DNA of 64,000 bases, from the NCBI RefSeq assembly GCF_013408565.1, contig NZ_JACBZX010000001.1, forward strand, positions 1,426,001-1,490,000, written 5' to 3'. Source of the DNA: Janibacter alkaliphilus. Its GTDB lineage: Bacteria; Actinomycetota; Actinomycetes; Actinomycetales; Dermatophilaceae. Below are positions 1 through 8,099 of this stretch, piece after piece. A program made the translations under genes and the position numbers. Within the stretch, counting starts at the first letter, position 1; each line of letters begins with the position of its first letter. The notes under the pieces are model-generated. The model did not search any database and was not told the DNA's origin. It was given only the letters and a program-made list of their open reading frames with translations.

Positions 1-1
1 C

Positions 2-658
2 CTCGGCGAGTACCTCAAGGAGCAGCGACAGAGCGCACGGCTCTCGGTGCGTCAGCTCTCCGACCTCGCGGGCATCTCCAACCCCTACCTCTCCCAGATC
101 GAGCGCGGGGTGAAGCGGCCCAGCGCCGAGATCCTGCAGCAGATCGCCAAGGGCCTGTCGATCTCCGCCGAGACCCTCTACGTCCAGGCCGGGCTGCTCG
201 ACCCCAGCGAGACCCCGGAGTCGGGCGGCAACGCCACCCGGACCGCGATCCGCTCGGACGCCGCGCTGACCAGCCGGCAGCGGCAGACGCTGCTGGAGAT
301 CTACGACAGCTTCGTCGGCGCGACGAGCGAGCCGGCCGAGGCCGCCGTGCCGACCGCCGCGTCGAAGGCCCCGGCCACGACGCAGCCGGCCACGAAGAAG
401 TCGGGCACGAAGAAGCCGGCTGCGAGGACGAGCGCCGGCACCAAGGCGAAGCCGGCGAAGAAGTCCACCGCCACGAAGGCGAAGAAGACCACGGCCAGCA
501 CGGCCGGCACGACCTCGACGGGCACCTCCCGTCGACGCACCAGCGCCGCGGGCACCCGCTCCGCGACGACGAAGACCTCGGGCGCCACCGGAGCCGCCCG
601 CACATCGACCAGCGGACGAGGAGCTGCCGCCGGTCGCAACCGAAGGAGTGACTCATGA
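2..658 (+). CDS. XRE-family DNA-binding regulator with Lys/Ala/Thr-rich tail, 5' truncated
   Basis: The reading frame is open from base 2, so the true start lies outside the window; 218 residues are visible. Residues 1-65 form a classical XRE helix-turn-helix (SVRQLSDLAGISNPYLSQIE, then RPSAEILQQIAKGL). From about residue 115 the protein becomes a low-complexity Ala/Lys/Thr/Ser/Arg tail resembling histone-H1-type or DNA-compacting tails. Its stop overlaps the next start (ATGA at 655-658), so it is co-translated with the HbhA-like gene. The order XRE, hbhA, DUF2516 matches Rv0474-Rv0476 in mycobacteria. Targets are unknown; the tail may add non-specific DNA affinity (inference). Confidence 0.85.
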   Translation, partial: LGEYLKEQRQSARLSVRQLSDLAGISNPYLSQIERGVKRPSAEILQQIAKGLSISAETLYVQAGLLDPSETPESGGNATRTAIRSDAALTSRQRQTLLEIYDSFVGATSEPAEAAVPTAASKAPATTQPATKKSGTKKPAARTSAGTKAKPAKKSTATKAKKTTASTAGTTSTGTSRRRTSAAGTRSATTKTSGATGAARTSTSGRGAAAGRNRRSDS

Positions 659-1314
659 GCATCAGCACCACCGTCAAGAAGGTCGTCACCGACCAGGCCT
701 ACGCCACCCTCGGCGCCACCGACCTCGCCGTCGAGCAGGTCCGCACCACCGGTGACCGGATCAGCGCCGCCGGCGCCGAGCTGGCCCCGGCCAAGGTCCA
801 GGCCCGCGTGAAGTCGGCCCCGGCCGACGCCCGCACCTTCGTCGAGAAGGGCTACGCCGACCTGACCGACCGCGGCGAGAAGCTCGCCGAGCGGATCGCC
901 AACCAGCAGTCCACCAAGGACCTGGTCAACCAGGCCGAGTCCACCATCTCCATGGGCAAGGGCTTCGTCACCACCGTCCGCAACGCGGTCGCCGAGGTGG
1001 AGCGCTCCGCCAAGGCCACCCTGACCATCGGCCGCAACCAGGCCGAGAAGGCCGCCGAGGGCGTCGCGGACAGCGTCGAGGTCAAGACCACCGACGGCAA
1101 GACCACCGTCTCGGTCGACGCCAAGAAGGCCGAGAAGGCCGTCGAGGACTCCGCCAAGGCCACCCGCACCGCGGCCAAGCGGACCTCCACCACCGCCAAG
1201 AACGCCTCCAAGAAGAGCAGCGCCGCGGCCAAGCGGACCACCACCTCGGCCCGCAAGACCGCCAACGCCTCGAGCAAGGCCACCAAGAAGGCCGCCGAGA
1301 AGGTCGGCGACTGA
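655..1314 (+). CDS. HbhA-like coiled-coil protein with lysine-rich C-terminus
   Basis: 219 residues. Residues 1-150 are helical and heptad-like, without Cys or Pro-rich breaks. From about residue 155 to the end there is a KKA/AAKRT/SARKT-type Lys-Ala-Thr repeat tail, the layout of mycobacterial heparin-binding hemagglutinin. In mycobacteria HbhA is surface-exposed, binds sulfated glycans through the tail and also associates with lipid bodies. No signal peptide is visible here, as in HbhA. The start overlaps the XRE regulator stop and has GGAG at 645-648. Because the organism need not be a pathogen, a role in aggregation or nucleoid/lipid binding is equally possible. The N-terminal part is less conserved than the tail, so orthology rests partly on gene order. 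Confidence 0.75.
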   Translation: MSISTTVKKVVTDQAYATLGATDLAVEQVRTTGDRISAAGAELAPAKVQARVKSAPADARTFVEKGYADLTDRGEKLAERIANQQSTKDLVNQAESTISMGKGFVTTVRNAVAEVERSAKATLTIGRNQAEKAAEGVADSVEVKTTDGKTTVSVDAKKAEKAVEDSAKATRTAAKRTSTTAKNASKKSSAAAKRTTTSARKTANASSKATKKAAEKVGD

Positions 1315-1327
1315 GCATCACCGACCC

Positions 1328-1347
1328 GGAGCCACCCCTGAGGCTCC
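1328..1347 (+). terminator. Short GC hairpin after the hbhA-like gene
   Basis: GGAGCC (1328-1333) and GGCTCC (1342-1347) can pair around an 8-nt loop, 14 nt after the stop codon. The stem is short and has no U-tract, so this is only a possible terminator. Confidence 0.35.
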
Positions 1348-1359
1348 TGCCAGGGCCGC

Positions 1360-1365
1360 TATCGT
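1360..1365 (+). promoter_or_regulatory. Candidate leaderless -10 box (TATCGT)
   Basis: TATCGT fits TANNNT and ends 7 nt before the GTG at 1373, with no Shine-Dalgarno sequence between them. A transcript starting at or next to the GTG is expected. Confidence 0.5.
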
Positions 1366-1372
1366 CGCTCGC

Positions 1373-2362
1373 GTGAGCGCGACCCCCGGCCCGCACCCCT
1401 TGGGCGACGCCCCCGCACTGGTCCACGTGACCCGCGGGGGCGTCGTCGAGTCCGTGCACCACGCCCGCCTCGTGGTGACCGGCCCGGACGGCCGCGCCAC
1501 CATCGAGCACGGCGCCGTCGCGGAGCCGGTGCTGCCCCGCTCCTGCCTCAAGCCGGTCCAGGCGCTGGCGATGGTCCGCCTCGGGCTCGACCTGCCGCCG
1601 CACCTGCTCGCCCTGGTCTGCGCCAGCCACTCCGCCGAGCCGGCCCACCGGGAGGGGGTCGCCGAGATCCTCGCCCGGGCCGGGCTGACCCCGGACGACC
1701 TCGGCAACGCCCCCGAGCTGCCGCTCGGCGAGGTCGAGCGGGCCCGCTGGATCGCCGCCGGCCGCGACCCCGAGCCGATCGCCCAGGACTGCTCCGGCAA
1801 GCACGCCGGGATGCTGCTCACCTGCCACCTGCGCGGCTGGCCCACCACCGGCTACCTCGACCCCGACCACCCGCTGCAGCAGGCCATCCGGGACACGGTC
1901 GCCGAGCGCTGCGGCCCGGTCACGGCCACCACCGTGGACGGCTGCGGGGCGCACCTCTTCGCCGTCCCGCTGATCGGCGTCGCCCGGGCGTTCGGCGGGC
2001 TGGCCGCCGCCACCGACGGGCCGGAGCGCACGGTCGCCGACGCGATGCGCGCCGCCCCGGAGATGGTCGGTGGCGAAGGGCGCGACGTCACCGCCGTGAT
2101 GCGGGCCCTGCCGGGCGGCATCGCCAAGGACGGCGCCGAGTCGGTCTACGCCGCCGGGACGCCGGACGGCACCGGGATCGCGCTCAAGGTGGTCGACGGC
2201 GCCGCCACCCCACGGGCCCGGGTCGCGCTGCTCGTGGCCGCGCTGCGCGCCGGCGGGCACGACACCCCCGGGCTCGCCGCCCTCGCCGACCAGCCGGTGC
2301 TCGGCGGCGGGCGCCCGGTCGGCGCGGTGACCGCCCTCGACCTCAGCGAGGACCACGGGTGA
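1373..2362 (+). CDS. Asparaginase (Asparaginase_II family)
   Basis: 329 residues resembling the Asparaginase_II family (PF06089), which is distinct from AnsA/AnsB-type L-asparaginases. Family-like segments include [12 protein letters not shown] near residue 47, [11 protein letters not shown] near residue 84, [10 protein letters not shown] near residue 140 and [11 protein letters not shown] near residue 245. It probably hydrolyses asparagine to aspartate and ammonia in the cytoplasm; no signal peptide is seen. The GTG start is chosen because it gives full family length and follows a TATCGT box by 7 nt. It precedes dtd by 7 bp and is probably co-transcribed with it. Confidence 0.85.
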   Translation: MSATPGPHPLGDAPALVHVTRGGVVESVHHARLVVTGPDGRATIEHGAVAEPVLPRSCLKPVQALAMVRLGLDLPPHLLALVCASHSAEPAHREGVAEILARAGLTPDDLGNAPELPLGEVERARWIAAGRDPEPIAQDCSGKHAGMLLTCHLRGWPTTGYLDPDHPLQQAIRDTVAERCGPVTATTVDGCGAHLFAVPLIGVARAFGGLAAATDGPERTVADAMRAAPEMVGGEGRDVTAVMRALPGGIAKDGAESVYAAGTPDGTGIALKVVDGAATPRARVALLVAALRAGGHDTPGLAALADQPVLGGGRPVGAVTALDLSEDHG

Positions 2363-2369
2363 CCGGCCG

Positions 2370-2810
2370 ATGAGGACCGTGCTGCAACGGGTCAGCGCCG
2401 CCCGGGTGCGCGTCGCCGGCGAGACCGTCGGCGAGATCGGTCCCGGGCTGGTCGCGCTGGTCGGCGCCACCCACGACGACGGCCCGGCGCAGGTGGCCAC
2501 CACCGTCCGCAAGATCGCCGAGCTGCGGATCATGGCCGGCGAGACCTCGGTGCTCGACGCCGGCGGCGAGGTGCTCGTGGTCAGCCAGTTCACCCTCTAC
2601 GCCGACACCCGCAAGGGCCGCCGCCCCTCCTGGGGCGCGGCCGCTCCCGGCGACGTGGCCGAGCCGCTGGTCGACGCGGTCGCCGACGGTCTGCGCGAGC
2701 GCGGCCTGACCGTCGCCACCGGCCGGTTCGGCGCCGACATGGCCGTGGACGTCCACGGCGACGGGCCGGTGACGATCCTGGTCGACGCCCCGCCCGAGCC
2801 GCCGTCGTAG
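2370..2810 (+). CDS. dtd: D-aminoacyl-tRNA deacylase
   Basis: 146 residues, full length for DTD. The two signature motifs are present: SQFTLYAD at residues 72-79 and GPVT at 132-135 (within GDGPVT). The dimer uses them to hydrolyse D-amino acids, and glycine mischarged on tRNA-Ala, from tRNAs in the cytoplasm. ATG at 2370 lies 7 bp after the asparaginase stop. The TAG stop (2808-2810) is also the first half of the TAGGCT box of the next gene. Confidence 0.95.
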   Translation: MRTVLQRVSAARVRVAGETVGEIGPGLVALVGATHDDGPAQVATTVRKIAELRIMAGETSVLDAGGEVLVVSQFTLYADTRKGRRPSWGAAAPGDVAEPLVDAVADGLRERGLTVATGRFGADMAVDVHGDGPVTILVDAPPEPPS

Positions 2811-2813
2811 GCT
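2808..2813 (+). promoter_or_regulatory. Candidate leaderless -10 box (TAGGCT) overlapping the dtd stop codon
   Basis: TAGGCT ends 6 nt before ATG 2820. Its first three bases are the dtd stop codon, so promoter and coding sequence share bases. Confidence 0.5.
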
Positions 2814-2819
2814 GAGCAG

Positions 2820-3140
2820 ATGGCCTCCCTCGTCGGCGACATCCAGATGCTCATCATCTACGGCCTCGGCCTGGTCGCCCTGATCGTCGAGGTCTACGCG
2901 CTGCAGCACGCGCTGCGCCAGCGCCCGGACGCCTTCGTGGCCGCCGGCAAGCGGACGAAGACGTTCTGGGGGGTCGCCCTCGGCGTCGGCGCCCTGCTCG
3001 GCTTCGCGGTGCTCGGTGGGGGCATCGGTCTGCTGTCCATCATCGGCTTCGTCATCGCGGCGATCTACCTCGCCGACGTCAAGCCGGCCATCGAGCAGGT
3101 CCTCGGCCGGGGCAACCGCTCGCACGGCCGCTGGGGCTGA
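2820..3140 (+). CDS. DUF2516 family membrane protein
   Basis: 106 residues with hydrophobic segments at about 9-26 and 48-82 (one long or two short helices) and a basic C-terminus. It resembles the actinobacterial DUF2516 family; the mycobacterial homologue Rv0476 also sits just after hbhA. No function is known. No Shine-Dalgarno sequence is visible, but TAGGCT lies 6 nt upstream of the ATG, suggesting its own leaderless mRNA in addition to read-through from dtd. Confidence 0.8.
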   Translation: MASLVGDIQMLIIYGLGLVALIVEVYALQHALRQRPDAFVAAGKRTKTFWGVALGVGALLGFAVLGGGIGLLSIIGFVIAAIYLADVKPAIEQVLGRGNRSHGRWG

Positions 3141-3278
3141 GCGGACCCACCAGGAGGGCCCGACCCCGCCCGCGTGCCGCCCCACCGACGCGTCCGACCG
3201 GTGGCGGCAGGAGATCACCGGCCGCGTCATGCACAATGGCGGGCGCACGTCCTGACGTCCGACCGAAGGGGGATCGTG

Positions 3279-3644
3279 GTGACGGGGATCGAGGACCCGC
3301 GCGAGGCGACGTTCGTCTCCGAGCGACCGTGGGGGAGCTTCCAGCAGCTCACCCTCAACGAGCCGACCACGGTGAAGATCATCACCGTCGACCCGGGCCA
3401 CCGGCTGTCGCTGCAGACCCATCAGCACCGCGCCGAGCTGTGGCAGGTGCTCGACGTGCCGATCGACGTCACCGTCGGCGAGGAGACCTGGAGCGCCGCA
3501 CCCGGAGAGCAGGTCTGGGTGGCCCAGGGGGCCGTGCACCGGATGGCGAACTCCGGCGAGCGCCCGGGCCGGGTCCTCGAGGTGGGCTACGGGCACTTCG
3601 ACGAGGACGACATCGTCCGGCTCGAGGACGACTACTCGCGCTGA
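3279..3644 (+). CDS. Cupin protein, type II phosphomannose isomerase-like
   Basis: 121 residues from GTG 3279; GTG 3276 is the alternative. AAGGGGG at about 3265-3272 gives better spacing to 3279. It is a single cupin barrel like the isomerase domain of type II GDP-mannose pyrophosphorylase/phosphomannose isomerase, with likely metal ligands His48, His50, Glu53 and His87. Similar stand-alone domains isomerise mannose-6-phosphate and fructose-6-phosphate, but substrate is not proved. A longer in-frame start at 3174 would add a basic low-complexity leader and is unlikely. Its end overlaps the convergent methyltransferase by 13 bp. Confidence 0.75.
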   Translation: MTGIEDPREATFVSERPWGSFQQLTLNEPTTVKIITVDPGHRLSLQTHQHRAELWQVLDVPIDVTVGEETWSAAPGEQVWVAQGAVHRMANSGERPGRVLEVGYGHFDEDDIVRLEDDYSR

Positions 3645-4474
3645 CCGGCCTCCGGGCGACCCGTCTCGCCGGGTCCGCCGGACGGCGCCACCAGCGTCCA
3701 CGGCACGGTCACCTCGCCGAGGCGCCACCGCTCCCGGCCGCCGATCACCGCGTGCTGCGCGGCCAGCGTGTCCACCGCGGCGAGGAAGCGCTGCCGGGCG
3801 CCGTAGGGCGCCCACCCGGCGGCACGGGACCAGGCCTCGTCGAGATCGGCGAGCAGCCGGTGCACCGGCTCCCCCGGCACGTTGCGGTGGATCAGCGCCT
3901 TGGGCAGCCGCTCGGCGACGACCGAGGGCGGCCGGTCCACCGCGAGCTCGCGCACCCGCCACGACAGCGTCAGGGTGCGCGGCCCCTCGCGCCCCAGGGT
4001 CACCCAGGACCCGAGCCGGCCGAGCTCGTCGCAGGTGCCGTCGACGACGATCCCGTCGGGGTCCAGCCGGTCCCGGAGCGTGGCCCAGGCCGCGGGCACC
4101 TCCCCTTCGTCGTACTGGCGCAGCACGTTCAGCGCCCGGATCACCCGGGCGGTGCCGCCCCCCTGCAGCGGGACCTCGAACCCGCCCCGGGCGAAGGTGA
4201 GCCCCGGCCGGGACATCGGGCGGGCGGCCTCCACCCGGTCCGGGTCGATCTCCAGCCCGACCACCTGCGCGTCCGCGCGCACCGCCCGGACCCGGGCGTG
4301 CCACTCGGCCGTGGTGGTCCCGGTGGCGCCGTACCCCAGGTCGACGAGCATCGGCGCCGGTCCGGAGGTCAGCAGCCGCCGGTGCGTGCCCAGCAGCCAG
4401 CGGTCGACCCGTCGCAGCCGGTTGGGGTTGGTGGTGCCCCGGGTGATGCTGCCGACGGGTCGGGGGCTGGGCAC
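3632..4474 (-). CDS. Class I SAM-dependent methyltransferase-like protein
   Basis: 280 residues. LVDLGYGATG at residues 43-52 is the SAM-binding motif I, and VVGLEIDPDRV near residue 75 is motif II with the acidic residue that binds the ribose. A conserved actinobacterial N-terminal section (TTNPNRLRRVDRWL) precedes the Rossmann domain. Substrate is unknown. GTG 4474 lies 6 nt after TAGGCT (4486-4481 on this strand), suggesting leaderless initiation. It is divergent from the membrane-anchored gene at 4499 with only 24 bp between start codons. Confidence 0.7.
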   Translation of the reverse strand: MPSPRPVGSITRGTTNPNRLRRVDRWLLGTHRRLLTSGPAPMLVDLGYGATGTTTAEWHARVRAVRADAQVVGLEIDPDRVEAARPMSRPGLTFARGGFEVPLQGGGTARVIRALNVLRQYDEGEVPAAWATLRDRLDPDGIVVDGTCDELGRLGSWVTLGREGPRTLTLSWRVRELAVDRPPSVVAERLPKALIHRNVPGEPVHRLLADLDEAWSRAAGWAPYGARQRFLAAVDTLAAQHAVIGGRERWRLGEVTVPWTLVAPSGGPGETGRPEAGQRE

Positions 4475-4480
4475 GTCGCC

Positions 4481-4490
4481 AGCCTAGGCC
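4481..4490. promoter_or_regulatory. Overlapping divergent -10 boxes (AGCCTAGGCC)
   Basis: On the minus strand TAGGCT (4486-4481) ends 6 nt before GTG 4474. On the plus strand TAGGCC (4485-4490) ends 8 nt before ATG 4499. The two boxes share the CTAG core, so polymerase could occupy only one at a time. The plus-strand box lacks the preferred final T and is weaker. Confidence 0.5.
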
Positions 4491-4498
4491 GCCCGCCT

Positions 4499-5287
4499 AT
4501 GGTGGACCTCGTGTGGCGACCCGACCGACGCGTGAGCTGGAGCATGGTGGCCCTGCTCGTGTCGCTGTGCGGTGCGCTGGTCATCGGGGTGCGCACCTAC
4601 GGGCCGGGCCTGGTCGGCCGCGACTCCGGGGTGCAGCTGACCCCGCCGGGCCTGCTGCAGATCGCCCCGGGCGCCAGCGGGCTGATCACCCTCGGTGACG
4701 GGCGGGCGGTCTCCCTCGACACCGGCGGTCTGACGATCAGCGACGACGGCGACACCCTCTTCCGCACCGTCCGCGGCGGCTCCCCGGTCACCGCGGTCCG
4801 CGGGGACGTCAGCGGCGAGGGCAGCGACCGCCGCGAGGACCTCGACCGTGCGGTGAGCAACCTGCAGATCGAGCGGCTGGTCACCACCACCCCGGGCGAG
4901 GTGCGCTGGACCGGGGTGCTCGTCGACGGGGACGAGCGCCTGCCGACGATCATCACCGTCCGCTACGAGGACGACGTGATCGCTCTGGACGTGCACGTCG
5001 AGGGCGCCGCCGGGGTGGTCGTGCACTCGGCCCAGGAGTCAGCCAGCAACGGTCTGGACCCGTGGCTGCCCGAGCGCGACCTCAAGCGCCGGGCGTGGTG
5101 GGTGCACGACGACGCGCCGGCCGACGACGGGGTCTACCGGCACGGGCTGAGCACCGACGTGACCGTCGGGCCGGCGCAGGTCGACCGGGCGGTGGACCTG
5201 CGCGAGGTGGGGCACACCGACATCCATGTGTGGGCGCCGACCGCCGAGCTGACCGTCACCAGCGAGCGTCAGGGGCCGGGGGCATGA
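4499..5287 (+). CDS. Membrane-anchored protein of unknown function upstream of mshA
   Basis: 262 residues. One transmembrane helix (about residues 14-31) follows a short basic N-terminus, so the remaining roughly 230 residues should be extracytoplasmic. That part is rich in Val, Asp, Thr and Gly, has a beta-strand-like pattern and no Cys motif. I do not recognise the family. ATG 4499 is chosen because it keeps the helix near the N-terminus; upstream in-frame sequence is antisense to the methyltransferase gene. The stop overlaps the mshA start (ATGA at 5284-5287), so the two are translationally coupled. Confidence 0.75.
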   Translation: MVDLVWRPDRRVSWSMVALLVSLCGALVIGVRTYGPGLVGRDSGVQLTPPGLLQIAPGASGLITLGDGRAVSLDTGGLTISDDGDTLFRTVRGGSPVTAVRGDVSGEGSDRREDLDRAVSNLQIERLVTTTPGEVRWTGVLVDGDERLPTIITVRYEDDVIALDVHVEGAAGVVVHSAQESASNGLDPWLPERDLKRRAWWVHDDAPADDGVYRHGLSTDVTVGPAQVDRAVDLREVGHTDIHVWAPTAELTVTSERQGPGA

Positions 5288-6561
5288 GCGTGCAGCGGGT
5301 GGCCATGCTCAGCGTGCACACCTCGCCGCTGGACCAGCCGGGCAGCGGTGACGCCGGCGGCATGAACGTCTACGTCGTCGAGACCGCCCGTCAGCTGGCG
5401 GCTCGGGGGGTCGAGGTGGAGATCTTCACCCGGCGCACCGCCGCCGACCAGCCCGCGACGGTGCCGATGGCGCCCGGGGTGGTCGTCCACCACGTCGATG
5501 CCGGGCCCTACGAGGGGCTGTCGAAAGACGAGCTGCCGGGTCAGCTGTGCGCCTTCACCGCCGGGCTCAGCCGGGTGCTCGCGGCGGCGCCGGACGGCTA
5601 CTACGACGTCGTGCACTCGCACTACTGGCTCTCCGGGCAGGTGGGATGGCTGGTCGCCGACCGCTGGCGGGTGCCGCTGGTGCACACCATGCACACCATG
5701 GCGCGGGTGAAGAACGCCCAGCTCGCCGCCGACGACGTGCCCGAGCCGCCCGGCCGGGAGATCGGTGAGGCCCAGGTCGTCGAGGTGGCCGACCGGCTGG
5801 TGGCCAGCACCGACCGCGAGGCCGAGGAGCTCGTCGACCTCTACGCGGCCGACCCCGCCTCGGTGGTCGTCGTGCCGCCCGGGGTGGACCTGACCACCTT
5901 CGCCCCCGGTGACCAGGATGCGGCCCGGGAGGGGCTGGCCGTCCCGGCCGACGCGCTGCTGCTGCTCTACGTCGGCCGCATCCAGCCGCTGAAGGCCCCC
6001 GACGTGCTCGTCCGGGCCGCGGCCGAGCTGCTCGAGCGGCGCCCCGAGCTGCGCGAGCGGCTGCACGTCGCCGTCCTCGGTGGAGCCTCCGGCCGGGGCC
6101 TGGAGGCGCCGGACAGCCTGCGCGAGCTGGCCGCCGAGCTCGGCGTCGACGACGTCGTGCACCTGCACCCGCCGGTCAGCCGGGAGACCCTGGCCGCCTG
6201 GTACCGCGCCGCCGACGTCGTCGCGGTCCCGTCCTACAACGAGTCCTTCGGGCTCGTCGCGGTCGAGGCGCAGGCCAGCGGCGCGGTGGTGCTCGCCGCC
6301 GACCGGGGCGGCCTGCCGACCGCCGTCGGCGACGCCGGCATCCTGCTCGGCGACCACGACTCGGCGCGGTGGGCGGCCGAGATCACCCGGGTGCTCGACG
6401 ACCCGGCCCTGGCCGCCGAGCTCTCGGTGCGCGCTCGTGCGCACGCCCAGGACTTCGGCTGGGACCGCACCACCGACCGGCTGCTCGAGGTCTACCGTGG
6501 GGCGGTGGCCGAGCGCGCCGCCCGAGAGGCGACGACCAACCCCCAGGAGGCGATCCGATGA
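5284..6561 (+). CDS. mshA: D-inositol-3-phosphate glycosyltransferase (mycothiol biosynthesis, step 1)
   Basis: 425 residues, GT4 family, GT-B fold. The N-terminal [28 protein letters not shown] and [11 protein letters not shown] segments are characteristic of MshA, and the C-terminal donor site ends with [16 protein letters not shown]. The enzyme transfers GlcNAc from UDP-GlcNAc to 1L-myo-inositol-1-phosphate, the first committed step to mycothiol. It overlaps the gene before and the ybjN-like gene after by ATGA. Mycothiol supply fits the mycothiol-dependent formaldehyde dehydrogenase at 24942. Confidence 0.95.
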   Translation: MSVQRVAMLSVHTSPLDQPGSGDAGGMNVYVVETARQLAARGVEVEIFTRRTAADQPATVPMAPGVVVHHVDAGPYEGLSKDELPGQLCAFTAGLSRVLAAAPDGYYDVVHSHYWLSGQVGWLVADRWRVPLVHTMHTMARVKNAQLAADDVPEPPGREIGEAQVVEVADRLVASTDREAEELVDLYAADPASVVVVPPGVDLTTFAPGDQDAAREGLAVPADALLLLYVGRIQPLKAPDVLVRAAAELLERRPELRERLHVAVLGGASGRGLEAPDSLRELAAELGVDDVVHLHPPVSRETLAAWYRAADVVAVPSYNESFGLVAVEAQASGAVVLAADRGGLPTAVGDAGILLGDHDSARWAAEITRVLDDPALAAELSVRARAHAQDFGWDRTTDRLLEVYRGAVAERAAREATTNPQEAIR

Positions 6562-7079
6562 CGGCCGGCAGCGACCTGAGCCCGCAGCGTGCCGAAGTGG
6601 TGAGCACCGTCCGGCAGGTGCTCCAGGACTCCGAGCTGGAGTGGGAGCACGGGGCCCGCGGCGAGGAGGAGCTCGTCGTCACCCTCCCCGGGGAGAAGAA
6701 GTTGCGCACGGTCACCTCCCTGGTGGTCGGCGAGCAGGCGCTCTCGGTGTCCGCCTTCGTCATCCGCAACGCCGACGAGAACCACGCCGAGGTCTATCGC
6801 TACCTGCTCCGGCGCAACCTGCGGATGCCGTGGCTGGCCTACGCGATCGACGCCTCCGGTGACGTCTACGTCACCGGCCGGATCCCGCTGGGCGCGGTCA
6901 CCGCCGAGCTGGTGGACCAGCTCTTCGGGGTGGTGCTGGACGCCGCGGACGCGCCCTTCAACGAGCTGCTGCTGCTCGGCTTCCGCTCCTCGATGCAGAA
7001 GGAGTGGGACTGGCGGGTCAAGAACGGCGAGTCGCTGCGCAACCTCGAGGCCTTCCGCTCGGTGCTCGAGCACGACTGA
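6558..7079 (+). CDS. YbjN-domain (type III secretion chaperone-like fold) protein
   Basis: 173 residues from an ATG overlapping the mshA stop; an N-terminal segment (residues 1-25) precedes a YbjN domain with the [21 protein letters not shown] stretch. YbjN proteins are putative chaperone or stress-related factors with no defined biochemical activity. The position immediately after mshA and before gpm is conserved in Actinobacteria (Rv0487 in M. tuberculosis). No membrane segments or cysteines of note are present. Confidence 0.8.
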   Translation: MTAGSDLSPQRAEVVSTVRQVLQDSELEWEHGARGEEELVVTLPGEKKLRTVTSLVVGEQALSVSAFVIRNADENHAEVYRYLLRRNLRMPWLAYAIDASGDVYVTGRIPLGAVTAELVDQLFGVVLDAADAPFNELLLLGFRSSMQKEWDWRVKNGESLRNLEAFRSVLEHD

Positions 7080-7135
7080 ACGCCTGGCTGCGCGGGCCGC
7101 GTGGTCACGGGCCGCGTCGGCCACGCTCGCGCGGC

Positions 7136-7141
7136 TAGGCT
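7136..7141 (+). promoter_or_regulatory. Candidate leaderless -10 box (TAGGCT) of gpmA
   Basis: TAGGCT ends 6 nt before ATG 7148, with no Shine-Dalgarno sequence. Confidence 0.55.
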
Positions 7142-7147
7142 GGCCGC

Positions 7148-7879
7148 ATGTCGACACTCATCCTGCTGCGTCACGGCCGCTCCGACTGGAACGAGAAGAA
7201 CCTCTTCACCGGGTGGGTCGACGTCGACCTCATCGAGGCCGGCCGGTCCGAGGCGGTCCGCGGCGGGGAGCTGCTGCGCGACAACGGCCTGCTGCCGGAC
7301 GTGCTGCACACCTCGCTGCTGCGCCGAGCCATCACCACCGCCAACCTCGCCCTCGACGTCTGCGACCGGCACTGGATCCCGGTACGCCGCGACTGGCGGC
7401 TCAACGAGCGGCACTACGGCGCGCTGCAGGGCCTGGACAAGGCGGCGACCCGGGAGAAGTACGGCGAGGAGCAGTTCATGCTGTGGCGCCGCTCCTTCGA
7501 CACCCCGCCCCCGGAGATCGAGGCCGGCAGCGAGTACGACCAGTCCGGCGACCCGCGCTACGCGGACATCGAGGTGCCACGCACCGAGTGCCTCAAGGAC
7601 GTCATCGCGCGCCTCATGCCGTACTGGGAGGGGCCGATCCAGGAGGACCTCGACGCCGGCCGGACCGTGCTGGTGACCGCGCACGGCAACAGCCTGCGGG
7701 CCCTGGTCAAGCACCTCGACGGGATCAGCGACGAGGACATCGCCGGGCTGAACATCCCCACCGGCATGCCGCTGGTCTACGAGCTCGGCGAGGACCACAT
7801 GCCGACCGCGCCCGGGCGCTACCTCGACCCGGAGGCCGCCGCAGCCGAGGCGGCCGCGGTCGCCAGCCAGGGGCGCTGA
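7148..7879 (+). CDS. gpmA: 2,3-bisphosphoglycerate-dependent phosphoglycerate mutase
   Basis: 243 residues, full length for d[13 protein letters not shown] places the phosphorylated histidine at residue 9; RHYGALQGL and [11 protein letters not shown] give the remaining catalytic arginine, glutamate and second histidine. It interconverts 3- and 2-phosphoglycerate in glycolysis and gluconeogenesis. The gene is monocistronic: a leaderless-type box precedes it and a strong hairpin (7924-7967) follows. Its place before phoU/senX3 matches other actinobacteria. Confidence 0.95.
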   Translation: MSTLILLRHGRSDWNEKNLFTGWVDVDLIEAGRSEAVRGGELLRDNGLLPDVLHTSLLRRAITTANLALDVCDRHWIPVRRDWRLNERHYGALQGLDKAATREKYGEEQFMLWRRSFDTPPPEIEAGSEYDQSGDPRYADIEVPRTECLKDVIARLMPYWEGPIQEDLDAGRTVLVTAHGNSLRALVKHLDGISDEDIAGLNIPTGMPLVYELGEDHMPTAPGRYLDPEAAAAEAAAVASQGR

Positions 7880-7923
7880 GGGCCCGGCGCGACAAGCACT
7901 GAGCACGACGAGCACCCGGGCAC

Positions 7924-7967
7924 GACGAAGGGGGTGGACCACCAGCTGGTGGTCCACCCCCTTCGTC
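7924..7967. terminator. Perfect 44-nt palindrome, bidirectional terminator
   Basis: A 20-bp perfect stem flanks AGCT; the outer arms end in GACGAAGGGGG/CCCCCTTCGTC. It lies 45 nt after the gpmA stop and 133 nt beyond the phoU stop, so it mainly ends gpmA. There is no long U-tract, as is common in this GC-rich group. Confidence 0.75.
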
Positions 7968-7991
7968 ATGCCGGTGCGGTGGAACGGGCGA

Positions 7992-8042
7992 GGCGAGAAC
8001 CTGCGGTGGGCGAGAACCCGCGGCGGGCGAGAACCTCTCGCT
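7992..8042. repeat. Three 17-bp tandem repeats (GGCGAGAACC core)
   Basis: GGCGAGAACC occurs at 7992, 8009 and 8026, exactly 17 bp apart; the 7-bp tails are similar in the first two units. The third unit runs into the 68-bp dispersed repeat that starts at 8029. Confidence 0.75.
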
Positions 8043-8096
8043 TCCCGGAGAAGCCTTCCCCCGCGACCGAGCCTTTATCGGGTTACCCGATAAAGG
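8029..8096. repeat. 68-bp dispersed palindromic element, copy 1
   Basis: It aligns without gaps to 24830-24897 with 61 of 68 identical bases. It ends in CCTTTATCGGG-TTA-CCCGATAAAGG (11-bp arms at 8072-8082 and 8086-8096), identical in both copies. Two smaller inverted units lie before it (GAGA-ACC-TCTC type and GAGAA-GCC-TTC type). This copy abuts the 3' end of phoU. Confidence 0.8.
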
Positions 8097-8099
8097 GGG

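Noticed and set aside
3236..4498. Open frame continuing upstream of the membrane-anchored gene at 4499
   Set aside because: It runs through the cupin gene and antisense to the methyltransferase; the membrane helix belongs near the N-terminus, so ATG 4499 is the sensible start.
7924..8096. Insertion-sequence remnant between gpmA and phoU
   Set aside because: The region holds hairpins and short repeats but no transposase fragment or flanking target duplication.
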